In this document: one piece after another, positions 56,881 through 64,000 of the stretch
How positions within the stretch are numbered: the stretch's first letter is position 1
Layout of the letters: each line of letters begins with the position of its first letter
NCBI GenBank assembly: GCA_963832875.1
Contig: CAWHWB010000008.1
Span: forward strand, 62,001 to 126,000
Source of the DNA: AP-15 sp963832875
Lineage (GTDB): Bacteria > Pseudomonadota > Alphaproteobacteria > ATCC43930 > CGMCC-115725
Reading direction: 5' to 3'
DNA length: 64,000 nt
The notes under the pieces: generated by a model
Seen by the model: only the letters and a program-made list of their open reading frames with translations
Databases searched by the model: none
What the model was told of the DNA's origin: nothing
Translations under genes and position numbers: made by a program

Positions 56881-57252
56881 ATGTCGCTGCGGCAAAGGTA
56901 TGTTCGAATTCTGTCGAGCATGGTTCCGATTGGGGTGGCCGGCGTCTCGCTGCTGCTCGGCTCGACCACCCCGGCTGCCGCCGACCAGGGCCCGGCAGCG
57001 GCACAGGCGCGGGCCGGCGATGCGGCGCCGATCGCCGAACGGCTCGCCGCCATTCGCGACGCGGTTTCCGATGCCGCCGGCTCCGGGGCGAAGGTGGAGG
57101 AGATCCGGCCGCAGCTGGCATGGTGGGCTTGGCGCAATGGCGGCGGCGGCTGGCGCAACGGCGGCGGTGGTGCTTGGCGCAACGGTGGCGGGGGCGGCTG
57201 GCGAAATGGCGGCTGGCACAATGGTTGGCACAATTACTGGCGCAACTGGTAG
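56881..57252 (+). CDS. grrA: GrrA-type cyclophane RiPP precursor peptide 1, 123 aa
   Basis: The N-terminal part begins MSLRQRYVRILSSMVPIGVA and has a hydrophobic stretch ending near TTPAAA, like a leader or Sec-type signal. A helical segment follows (IAERLAAIRDAVSDAAG). The C-terminal core consists of Gly and aromatic repeats: WRN-GGGG units, then WHN-GWHN-YWRNW. I count seven Trp-x-Asn triplets, the kind of three-residue unit that radical SAM cyclophane synthases join (Trp ring to the third residue). Its paralog and the maturase gene follow, so it should be the substrate. ATG at 56881 shares the same upstream GATGAGGTG and start context with the paralog; the frame from 56821 is not needed. 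Confidence 0.85.
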   Translation: MSLRQRYVRILSSMVPIGVAGVSLLLGSTTPAAADQGPAAAQARAGDAAPIAERLAAIRDAVSDAAGSGAKVEEIRPQLAWWAWRNGGGGWRNGGGGAWRNGGGGGWRNGGWHNGWHNYWRNW

Positions 57253-57413
57253 GTCCGCCGCAACATCTAGTCGGCTAGACTTTGTCGCGGTCGATTCGAC
57301 GCTCGCGGGCGCCTGATAAGAACCGCGTGTAAATTGTGAAGCGGCGCCGAGAAATAGCATGTAAAGTTGTGGATGAATTTGGACGTCCGGTCGTCGATGA
57401 TGAGGTGCCTCCG
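57253..57413 (+). other. 161-base spacer between the two precursor genes
   Basis: No gene or clear terminator is visible. The last 25 bases (GATGAGGTG then a spacer then ATGTCGCTGCGGCA) repeat the start region of the first precursor, showing that the gene and its translation signal were duplicated together. Confidence 0.5.
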
Positions 57414-57776
57414 ATGTCGCTGCGGCAGAAGTATCTGAAAATTTTGTCGGGGATGGTTCCGACGGGGGCGGTTGGCGTCTCGCTGCTGTTGGGTGCCGCG
57501 GCACCGAGTGCCGCTAGCCAAGGCCCGACAACCTCGCAGCCGCGGGCGTCGGACCAGGAACGGGTTTCCGATCGGCTGGCCGCGATCCGCGATGCGGTTT
57601 CCACCGTGGCCGGCGAGCAGGCCGCCGCACGCGGCGCCGACAATCTCAGGCTCGCTTGGGGCAACTGGTGGCGCAACGGGGGCTGGGGCTACCGCCCGTG
57701 GGGTGGCTGGGGCTGGCCGAATTGGAACAACTGGCATAATTGGAACAACTGGAACAATTGGTGGCGTAATTGGTGA
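57414..57776 (+). CDS. grrA: GrrA-type cyclophane RiPP precursor peptide 2, 120 aa
   Basis: A paralog of the previous gene. The leader MSLRQKYLKILSGMVPTGAV, the hydrophobic stretch and SDRLAAIRDAVSTVAGEQ are conserved. The core is different: Trp-rich with little Gly, reading WGNWWRNGGWGYRPWGGWGW and then PNWNNWHNWNNWNNWWRNW. I count eight Trp-x-Asn triplets. Leader conservation with core divergence is what one expects when one maturase handles two substrates. It ends 4 bases before the maturase gene. Confidence 0.85.
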   Translation: MSLRQKYLKILSGMVPTGAVGVSLLLGAAAPSAASQGPTTSQPRASDQERVSDRLAAIRDAVSTVAGEQAAARGADNLRLAWGNWWRNGGWGYRPWGGWGWPNWNNWHNWNNWNNWWRNW

Positions 57777-57780
57777 GCGG

Positions 57781-59010
57781 GTGAGCGCGCGCGAACGGGC
57801 GGCCGGCGGCACCGTGCCGGCGATCGAGCTGCTGGTCGTCCAGCCGACCCCGTTCTGCAACATCGATTGCCGATACTGCTATCTGCCGGATCGCAATTCT
57901 AAGGCGGTCGTGGCGCCGCAGACCTTGCGCAATCTGTTTTCCCAGGTCTTCGCCTCGGGATGGGTGCAAGGCGGATTGTCGGTGGTGTGGCACGCCGGCG
58001 AGCCGATGGTGCTGCCGATCGCGTTCTACCGCGACGCGTTCGCGATGATCGAGGGGCTGCGGCCGCACGATCTGGAGGTCGTCCATTCGTTCCAGACCAA
58101 CGGTATGCTGATCGACGATCCGTGGTGCGCCTTCTTTGCCGAGGCGCGGGTCAATCTCGGGGTCAGCATCGACGGCCCGAGACAATTCCACGACCGCAAC
58201 CGGGTAACGCGCTCGGGCCGCGGCACCTTCGACCGGACGATCGCCGGCATCCGGCTGCTGCGCCGGCACGGGGTGCCGTTCCATGTGATTTCGGTGCTGT
58301 CGTCGGCCAACATGGCGGCGCCCGAGACGATGTTCGATTTCTATGTCGAAGAAGGGATCGAGCGCGTCTGCTTCAATGTCGAGGAATCCGAAGGCGGCCA
58401 CGTCTCGGAGTCGTTCGGAGATGGCGGCGTCGAGGCCGCCTATTACCGATTCCTCGGCGAATTCTGGCGGCTGTCGGCCGCCTCGCCCGGCAAGATCACC
58501 TTTTTGCGCGAAATCGAGCACGCGCTGCAGCAGGTCATCCGCCCGAACGAGGCCACGTTTCGCAACCAGCTGGTTGAGCCCTTTGCGATCACCAGCATGG
58601 ATTGGGCCGGCAATATCTCGACCTTCTCGCCCGAGCTGCTCGGGTTGAAGAACCCCGCTTATGACGATTTCGTGCTGGGCAACATCAACCGAGACGAGCT
58701 TGTCGATCTGCCGCGTCGCCCGGCCTTTGCCCGAATGCTCGCAGACATCGACGCCGGGGTGGCCATGTGCCGCAAGGGATGCGAGTATTTTTCGGTATGC
58801 GGCGGCGGCGAGCCTGTCAACAAGCTCGCCGAGAACGGCAGCTTTGCCAGCACCGAGACCACCTATTGCCGGCTGACCAGGATGCGGGCGACCGACCTCG
58901 TTCTCGACGCTCTCGAGCGGGTGCCGCCCGACGGCTTCGATCCGGCGGCAATCCCGTACCGGACAGCGCCGGATCTCCGGCAGGCCGAACGCGCCGGCAT
59001 TCGCGGATAA
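57781..59010 (+). CDS. grrM: Radical SAM/SPASM peptide maturase, GrrM type
   Basis: A 409-residue radical SAM enzyme. The SAM cluster motif is C26-NID-C30-RY-C33 in PTPFCNIDCRYCYLPDR. The SPASM region binds auxiliary iron-sulfur clusters and shows C330-RKG-C334-EYFSV-C340 and C363 (TETTYCRLT). Segments VVWHAGEPMVL and SFQTNGMLI match peptide-modifying SPASM enzymes. Its position next to Trp-x-Asn precursors identifies it as the GrrM (TIGR04261-like) cyclophane-forming maturase. It should form carbon-carbon links between Trp rings and Asn side-chain carbons. GTG at 57781 is 4 bases after grrA2; the longer frame from 57472 is the shadow of the precursor. Confidence 0.92.
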   Translation: MSARERAAGGTVPAIELLVVQPTPFCNIDCRYCYLPDRNSKAVVAPQTLRNLFSQVFASGWVQGGLSVVWHAGEPMVLPIAFYRDAFAMIEGLRPHDLEVVHSFQTNGMLIDDPWCAFFAEARVNLGVSIDGPRQFHDRNRVTRSGRGTFDRTIAGIRLLRRHGVPFHVISVLSSANMAAPETMFDFYVEEGIERVCFNVEESEGGHVSESFGDGGVEAAYYRFLGEFWRLSAASPGKITFLREIEHALQQVIRPNEATFRNQLVEPFAITSMDWAGNISTFSPELLGLKNPAYDDFVLGNINRDELVDLPRRPAFARMLADIDAGVAMCRKGCEYFSVCGGGEPVNKLAENGSFASTETTYCRLTRMRATDLVLDALERVPPDGFDPAAIPYRTAPDLRQAERAGIRG

Positions 59011-59034
59011 CACCCGTCGATTTCGGAGGACAGG

Positions 59035-59796
59035 ATGAACAAGACATTGCGCTGGTTGGGCGTACTGGCGATCGGCGCCGCGATGCAGGCCGGCTTTTCC
59101 ACGTTCGCTCTCGCCCAGGCGACGACCGGCGCGCCTCCAGGCGGGGGCGCCCCCACCGCCAATGCGAGTGGGCCGGACCAGGGTTATGGCGGCGGACCGT
59201 CGGAGGAGTTGGCCGTCGCCGCGCCTACCGAGGAGGAGCCGTCGACGGAGCTGCCGGTGCTCTACGTCACCAGCGTCGAGATTCTGCGCACTCAGACCCA
59301 GCCCGAGCTTGATATCGTGCGGGTCACTGGCCTGACCGGGGCGCAGGGGTGGAGCTCGCCGGAACTGGTCCCGACCTATGTCGGCAAGCCGCTCGACGGC
59401 ATCATCGATCTGCAGTTCATCGCGACGATGCCATTGCAGACCGAGGAGGCGACGGGTTTTGTTCCGATCAGCGCTCTCTTCCCGCTCGAAGCAGGCCACA
59501 CCTTTAAAGGCGTGCGGGTCCGCTCCTCGGAGAATGCGATCGAAGTCGACCAGATCCCAGGCACCAAATCGGTCCAGATTTCGGTCAATGGCTGCAAGGA
59601 TTGCGTCGGCAAGAAGTTCGTCGAGCGCGGGCAGGCCCCGCCGGGCTCGCCCGGCGTCGTGCGCCAGGAAGACCTGCCGAAGATCCTGCGCTGGATCCCG
59701 GTCAACCACGGGATCAGAGGAATCACCCACGATCCGAACCGGCTCAATTTGATGCTCGGCGCCGACAACACGATTATTGCCGCCTACTGGGAATAG
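59035..59796 (+). CDS. Exported protein of unknown function in the grr cluster, 253 aa
   Basis: ATG follows GGAGGACAGG and lies 24 bases after grrM, so it is probably in the same operon. A signal peptide (MNKTLRWLGVLAIGAAMQAG, cleavage near ALAQA) is followed by a Gly/Pro-rich linker and a beta-rich domain: LYVTSVEILRTQTQPELDIV, TGFVPISALFPLEAGHTFKG and SVNGCKDCVGKKFVERGQAP. A single CxxC pair (CKDC) is present. I do not recognise the family. Genomic position suggests that it acts on or binds the exported cyclophane peptide in the periplasm. Confidence 0.8.
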   Translation: MNKTLRWLGVLAIGAAMQAGFSTFALAQATTGAPPGGGAPTANASGPDQGYGGGPSEELAVAAPTEEEPSTELPVLYVTSVEILRTQTQPELDIVRVTGLTGAQGWSSPELVPTYVGKPLDGIIDLQFIATMPLQTEEATGFVPISALFPLEAGHTFKGVRVRSSENAIEVDQIPGTKSVQISVNGCKDCVGKKFVERGQAPPGSPGVVRQEDLPKILRWIPVNHGIRGITHDPNRLNLMLGADNTIIAAYWE

Positions 59797-59842
59797 CTTC
59801 GAGCGGCGCAGCATACCGGTCCGGCGCCGCGTGCCAGGCCTG

Positions 59843-60479
59843 ATGGCGGGAATCTCGCAAACGCTCCTGGCGTTTCGCGGGCGGGGACGCGCGTCCGGCC
59901 GGCGCGGATGGTGCGGGTTGATCCTGGCCCTGGCCGTTGCCGCCGGCGGCAGCGCGGCAGCGCAAGCCGGATCGCTCGTCGCCGAAAACGCCGGCGCCCT
60001 CGACCGGGTGGCGCTCGCCGTCGACGGCGCCGAATTCGAGCTATGGCGCGGACGCGAAAATGTGGCGTCCCGAGCGCGAGGGGCCGCAGGGGCCGATGCA
60101 GGTCTCGTCCGCCGCCGCAGCGGATGTCGGTGGCGGCGATCGGTTCGATCCGATCGGGAACCAGGCGCTCGGCCGCGCCTATCTCGCCCGGCTCTACCGC
60201 CGCTATGACAATTGGTCCGACGCGGTCGCGGCCTATAATTGGGGTCCAGGCCATATGGACGCCTGGATCGACGGCGGCCGGCCGATCGACAAATTCCCGG
60301 AGGCGGTATCGCAATACCGCGTCCGCGTGCTGCTTGCCGCAACCTCGGGCGGCCGGCCGTTTGGGGTGGCGGTGCGGGTGCAGCCCCGCCGGTCGCTGGC
60401 CGACCGCCGGCACCCGAGCCATGACAGCATCGCCGTCGAACAGCTATACAGCGCGATCATGCATGACAGCCGGCCTTGA
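59843..60479 (+). pseudogene. Lytic transglycosylase domain protein, frameshifted at the catalytic Glu
   Basis: The N-terminal frame gives a signal-like segment (CGLILALAVAAGGSAAAQA) and VALAVDGAE. The next frame continues SSYGADAKMWRPEREGPQGP, MQVSSAAAADVGGGDRFDPI and YRRYDNWSDAVAAYNWGPGH, a soluble lytic transglycosylase domain that cleaves peptidoglycan. Removing one T of the pair at 60035-60036 joins the halves as AESSYGADAKMWRPE, which restores the family's catalytic Glu followed by Ser. So one extra base inactivates the gene exactly at its active site, or it is a read error. It follows the exported protein by about 45 bases. Confidence 0.8.
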
Positions 60480-60572
60480 GCCGCCTCTGCAGCGGCCGCG
60501 TCTTCAACCAGCGATGACTGCCATTGGTCGGCCCGCCGCCCGATGGGACCGGTAGACAGAAAACGCCGGGCG

Positions 60573-60926
60573 ATGGCCAGGATGGCGAAAACGCTGCGCT
60601 CGTTGGGCGAACGGCTCCAGGCCGGCGCCAGCGTGCGAAATGTGTACGGCGATCCAGTCGAATTCGGCGGGCGCATGGTGATCCCGATGGCCCGCCTGCG
60701 CTACGGCTTTGGCGCCGGCGGCAGCGTCCGCGGGAACGGGAAAGCTCGATCCGAGCCGGGCGGTGGCGGCGGCGCCGGACTTGTCGTCCGTCCGGTCGGG
60801 GCGCTCGAAATTACCGAGGCCGGAACGCGCTTTGTTCCGTTCGTCGATCCGGTGCGGATCGGCATGGCGCTGCTGATCGGCTTCCTGGTCGGCGTCAAAA
60901 TCGGCAGCCGCGCCAAGGGACGTTGA
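60573..60926 (+). CDS. GerW/YtfJ family protein, 117 aa
   Basis: The blocks LQAGASVRNVYGDPVEFGGR, MVIPMARLRYGFGAGG, GGGGGAGLVVRPVGALEI and RFVPFVD match the family named after Bacillus spore protein YtfJ (GerW). A C-terminal hydrophobic helix (GMALLIGFLVGVKIGSR) should anchor it in the membrane. In non-sporulating proteobacteria the family has no assigned role. ATG at 60573 and ATG at 60582 are both possible; neither has a strong ribosome binding site. Confidence 0.8.
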   Translation: MARMAKTLRSLGERLQAGASVRNVYGDPVEFGGRMVIPMARLRYGFGAGGSVRGNGKARSEPGGGGGAGLVVRPVGALEITEAGTRFVPFVDPVRIGMALLIGFLVGVKIGSRAKGR

Positions 60927-60999
60927 TCGCTGGCGGCGAACACCGGCAACATATCGCGCAATCTGGTATCCTGCCGCAGTCCGGCCACGAGGGGCAGCG

Positions 61000-61479
61000 A
61001 TGCAGTCGACGCGATTGACCGTGAATGGAAAGACCGTCGAAGTAGTCGCCGACGGCGATACCCCGCTGCTCGATGTTCTGCGCAATCACCTCGCGCTGGC
61101 AGGGACAAAGTTCGGCTGCGGTCTCGAACAATGCGGCTGCTGCATGGTGCTGGTTGACGGCCAACCGGTCAAATCGTGCGGGAAATCGTTGTCGGCGGTC
61201 GCCGGCAGCGAGATCGTCACGATCGAGGGCCTGGGCACGCCGGACCGACCGCACCCGCTCCAACAGGCTTTTCTCGACGAGCAGGCCGGCCAATGCGGCT
61301 ATTGCCTCGCCGGCATCCTAATCTCGGCCAAGGCATTGCTGGATCGCAATCCGTCGCCGTCGCGGATCGAGATCGCCGAGGCGCTCGACGATAATATCTG
61401 CCGCTGCGGCAGCCACACGCGCATCCTGCGCGCCGTCGAGCGCGCCGCCCTGCGGCTGCGGGAAGGAGCCTCGCGATGA
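61000..61479 (+). CDS. (2Fe-2S) subunit of a molybdenum hydroxylase
   Basis: A 159-residue small subunit of the xanthine oxidase superfamily. The plant-type [2Fe-2S] domain has GTKFGCGLEQCGCCMVLVDG plus the Cys in KSCGK. The helical second [2Fe-2S] domain has GQCGYCLAGILISAKALL and NICRCGSHTRI. It is closest in style to isoquinoline 1-oxidoreductase (IorA) or nicotinate dehydrogenase small subunits. Its stop overlaps the start of the large subunit. Confidence 0.93.
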   Translation: MQSTRLTVNGKTVEVVADGDTPLLDVLRNHLALAGTKFGCGLEQCGCCMVLVDGQPVKSCGKSLSAVAGSEIVTIEGLGTPDRPHPLQQAFLDEQAGQCGYCLAGILISAKALLDRNPSPSRIEIAEALDDNICRCGSHTRILRAVERAALRLREGASR

Positions 61480-63608
61480 GCCTTGACGCCTCGCCTCCGT
61501 TGCCGCCGGCATTGGCCGCCAATCCGCGTCTCGATCAATGGGTGCGGTTCGCAGAGAAGGGCCAGGTCACGGTTTCGACCGGCAAGGTCGAGATCGGCCA
61601 GGGCGTGCTGACCGCGATGCTGCAGATCGCCGCCGAAGAGCTCGAGGTGAGCCCTGAACAGATCCGGCTTCAGGCCGGCGACACCGACCTGACCCCGAAC
61701 GAAGGCTACACCTCGGGCAGCCAATCGATCCAATTTGGCGGCGTCGCCTTGCGCCTGGCCTGCGCCGAGGTACGCGCCCTGTTCCTCAACCATGCCGCGG
61801 CCAGCTTCGGCTATTCCCGCGCCGCGCTGTCGCTACGTAACGGTGCCGTCTTTGATCGCGGCGAGCCGACCGGCCACGATTATTGGTCGCTGGCGCCCGC
61901 CGTCCGGCTCGACCGTCACGCCACCGGCCGGCCGCCGATCAAGGAGGTCGGTGATTATCGCGTCGTCGGCCGCAATGCGCCGCGCGTCGACCTCGCAGCC
62001 AAGGTATTCGGCCAGCCGGTCTTTGTCCATGACATGGCGCTCGACGGCATGGTGCATGCTCGGGTCGTGCGCCAGCCGCGCCGCGGCGCCGCGATCAGCA
62101 GGGTCGACGAGGCCGCCATTCGCCGGGCGGCAAAAGGCCCGATCGAGGTTCTCCGCGACGGCAATTTCCTCGCCATTCTCGGCATGGATGAAACGATCGT
62201 TGAGGCGGCCGCCGCCGTCGCCCCCAATCATGTCGCCTGGGACGGCGTCGAGGCAATCAACCCGTTCCAGGAGGAGGCGCGCTGGCTGTTGCAGCAGCCC
62301 TCGATCGACCAAGTCGTCGGCCCACCTTTACCGTCCGACCCGACGCCGGCGCAAAACCGGCGCGAGGCGACCTATACGCGGATGCACGTCGCCCATGCCT
62401 CGGTGGCGCCGTCCTGCGCGCTCGCCCTTTACCGCGACGGGCGACTCTCGGTGTGGACGCATTCGCAGGGGGTCTATCCGCTGCGAGCGGCATTGGCCCG
62501 TGCCCTGAAGCTCGATCCCGCGGAGATTTCGGTCAAGCACGTGCAGGGGCCCGGCTGCTACGGCCACAACGGCGCCGACGATGCCGCGGCCGACGCGGCT
62601 CTGATCGCGGTTCGCCGGCCCGGCGCGCCGGTCAGGGTGCGTTGGCAACGCGAGGAGGAATTCGGCTTCGAGCCGGTCAGCCCGGCGATGGTGGTAACGG
62701 TGCGCGCGGCGCTCGACGGCTCGCAGCGCCCGGCCGACTGGACCACCGAGATCTGGAGCGGCCGGCATTCGAGCCGGCCGGGCAGCGGCGGCAACCTGCT
62801 CGCCGCAGAGGCCATGCCCGACCCGCCGCCGGTGCCGCCCGCTTTCGAGTCGCCGGGTCCGCCCGGGGCCGGCACCCGCAATGGCGAGCCGCTCTACGAT
62901 TTTCCCGCCAAGCGCATCGTCCATCACCTGATCGCCGAGACCCCGGTGCGGACTTCGTCGCTGCGCGGGCTCGGCGCCACCCTCAACGTCTTCGCGATCG
63001 AATCTTTTGTCGACGAACTGGCCGAGGAGGCCGGCATCGACCCCTTGGCCTACCGGCTGTCGATGCTGTCGGACCCGCGGGCGAGGGCGGTCGTCGAACA
63101 TGCGGCTCGCCTGGCGGTCTGGCAGCCGGGGCGTCCGCCCGGTACCGGGCGCGGCCACGGCATCGGGTTTGCCCGCTACAAGAACCTCGCCGCCTATGCC
63201 GCGATCGTGGCCGAGGTCGAAGTCGATCAGGAGGTCCGTTTGCGGCGCGTGTGGTGCGCCGCCGATGCCGGGCTCGTCATCAACCCGGACGGTGCAATCA
63301 ATCAGCTCGAAGGGGGCATCATCCAGGCCGCGAGCTGGGCATTGAAAGAGGGGGTTCGTTTCGACGGCGGCGGCATCAGCTCGCGAGACTGGGAAAGCTA
63401 TCCGGTGCTGCGCTTCAGCGAGGCGCCCGAGGTGACCGCCGAACTCATCGACCCTGCGGCGGATCGTCCGCCGCTCGGCATCGGCGAAGCGGCGGGGGGC
63501 CCGACCGTGGCGGCGATCGGCAACGCCGTCGCGCACGCGCTGGCGACGCGGATTCGCGACCTGCCGCTGACCCGCGACCGCGTCATGGCGGCATTGCTGC
63601 GGACGTGA
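61476..63608 (+). CDS. Molybdopterin-binding subunit of a molybdenum hydroxylase
   Basis: A 710-residue large subunit of the IorB/NicB-like branch. Features are VSTGKVEIGQGVLTAMLQIA at the N-terminus, the GPGCYGHNGADDAAADAALI cofactor segment and, near the C-terminus, PPLGIGEAAGGPTVAAIGNA with the catalytic Glu. Such enzymes hydroxylate N-heterocycles or oxidise aldehydes with water as oxygen source. No FAD-containing medium subunit is encoded nearby, so electrons probably go from the [2Fe-2S] subunit to a separate acceptor. The substrate cannot be told from sequence. Confidence 0.92.
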   Translation: MSLDASPPLPPALAANPRLDQWVRFAEKGQVTVSTGKVEIGQGVLTAMLQIAAEELEVSPEQIRLQAGDTDLTPNEGYTSGSQSIQFGGVALRLACAEVRALFLNHAAASFGYSRAALSLRNGAVFDRGEPTGHDYWSLAPAVRLDRHATGRPPIKEVGDYRVVGRNAPRVDLAAKVFGQPVFVHDMALDGMVHARVVRQPRRGAAISRVDEAAIRRAAKGPIEVLRDGNFLAILGMDETIVEAAAAVAPNHVAWDGVEAINPFQEEARWLLQQPSIDQVVGPPLPSDPTPAQNRREATYTRMHVAHASVAPSCALALYRDGRLSVWTHSQGVYPLRAALARALKLDPAEISVKHVQGPGCYGHNGADDAAADAALIAVRRPGAPVRVRWQREEEFGFEPVSPAMVVTVRAALDGSQRPADWTTEIWSGRHSSRPGSGGNLLAAEAMPDPPPVPPAFESPGPPGAGTRNGEPLYDFPAKRIVHHLIAETPVRTSSLRGLGATLNVFAIESFVDELAEEAGIDPLAYRLSMLSDPRARAVVEHAARLAVWQPGRPPGTGRGHGIGFARYKNLAAYAAIVAEVEVDQEVRLRRVWCAADAGLVINPDGAINQLEGGIIQAASWALKEGVRFDGGGISSRDWESYPVLRFSEAPEVTAELIDPAADRPPLGIGEAAGGPTVAAIGNAVAHALATRIRDLPLTRDRVMAALLRT

Positions 63609-63653
63609 TGTCGCTGCTGATGCACGGCGTCAGCGAGGGCTTCCGCCGGCCGT

Positions 63654-64000
63654 TCAAGGAATAGTTGCGGCCGGGCGGCATTGCCGGCGCTGCGGCCAAA
63701 CCGGCATCCGCAGAAAATAGCCGAGAACGATCGCGACGAGACCGGCGATCAGCCACCACCACACCAGCTCGCGGCCGATCCAGAACAACAGCTCCATCCG
63801 CAGGCCGAGCTGGTTGCTGGAAATAGCGCCGGCGATCAGGTCGACGCCGCCGCGCACGGGATCGCCCCAAGCGACGAACAGCACTGCGGCGATCATCCGG
63901 GCCAAAAACCGCCGGACCGTGCGCTCGTAGGCGAGCCGGTGCAGACGGACCAGCCCGGGCATGAGCAGCACGAAAAAAACGCCGCGGTAGTCGACGTTCT
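63654..64000 (-). CDS. Membrane protein of unknown function, start beyond the window edge
   Basis: The minus-strand frame is open to the right edge and reads NVDYRGVFFVLLMPGLVRLH at the cut, so the true start lies outside; the GTG at 63971 is internal. At least 115 residues are visible with hydrophobic stretches MIAAVLFVAWGDPV and ELVWWWLIAGLVAIVLGYFL and a basic C-terminus. I do not recognise the family. It is convergent with the molybdenum hydroxylase operon. Confidence 0.65.
   Translation of the reverse strand, partial: NVDYRGVFFVLLMPGLVRLHRLAYERTVRRFLARMIAAVLFVAWGDPVRGGVDLIAGAISSNQLGLRMELLFWIGRELVWWWLIAGLVAIVLGYFLRMPVWPQRRQCRPAATIP

Noticed and set aside
57646..60342. 898-residue open frame on the minus strand opposite grrM and neighbours
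   Set aside because: It is antisense to well-supported genes with clear motifs, has low-complexity Arg/Asp-rich sequence and no ribosome binding site. Long antisense frames are normal at this GC content.

Overview
Organism. The window is GC-rich (about 65 percent in most genes) and tightly packed. It carries gene orders typical of Alphaproteobacteria: tig-clpP-clpX-lon-hup, a 14-gene nuoA-N operon running into birA-coaX-rnj-mce, and rsh-acpS-lepB-rnc. An RNase J, a methylmalonyl-CoA epimerase behind nuo, a PEP-CTERM protein and a GrrM-type radical SAM system suggest a Rhodospirillales-like or unclassified environmental alphaproteobacterium. No phage, plasmid, insertion sequence or CRISPR array was seen. 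Layout, left part. 1-9.2 kb is metabolic: MlrC-type peptidase fragment, class III aminotransferase, serine hydrolase, Gfo/Idh/MocA oxidoreductase, LLM flavin enzyme, apaG, folE, argE-like deacetylase. 9.2-12.6 kb is a low-density patch with a decayed OmpA-domain gene, a DUF2934 ORF, a lipoprotein and a PEP-CTERM protein. 12.6-16.2 kb holds a MetX-like hydrolase, a DedA protein, a phosphoesterase and two tRNAs. 16.3-21.4 kb is an information and stress block: an omega subunit with a very long acidic tail, Rsh, AcpS, LepB and RNase III. 21.4-25.8 kb is a copper-type cluster on the minus strand (broken DUF2946 gene, unknown exported protein, CopC, and a CopD-cytochrome c-thioredoxin-like fusion) next to a Fur/Zur-family regulator. 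Layout, right part. 26-30 kb has tRNA-His, nnrD/E, malonyl-CoA decarboxylase and tRNA-Leu. 30-37 kb is the protein quality-control block; its trigger factor gene carries a 39-bp tandem repeat and has lost frame. 37-56 kb is complex I (interrupted three times by different palindromic repeats) plus birA, coaX, rnj and mce. 56-61 kb holds tag and then the most interesting system: two tryptophan-rich GrrA-type precursor peptides, their radical SAM/SPASM maturase and an exported protein of unknown function, followed by a frameshifted lytic transglycosylase and a GerW/YtfJ-family protein. 61-64 kb encodes a two-subunit molybdenum hydroxylase and the end of a membrane protein cut by the window edge. 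How the genes work together. The nuo block builds the proton-pumping NADH dehydrogenase. Rsh, omega, ClpP, ClpX and Lon shape the stress response. The copper cluster would move or use periplasmic copper. The grr cluster would make ribosomal peptides carrying Trp-Asn type cyclophane links. Several genes (ompA-like, DUF2946, tig, transglycosylase) each carry one- or two-base frame losses, so either real decay or residual assembly indels should be kept in mind.
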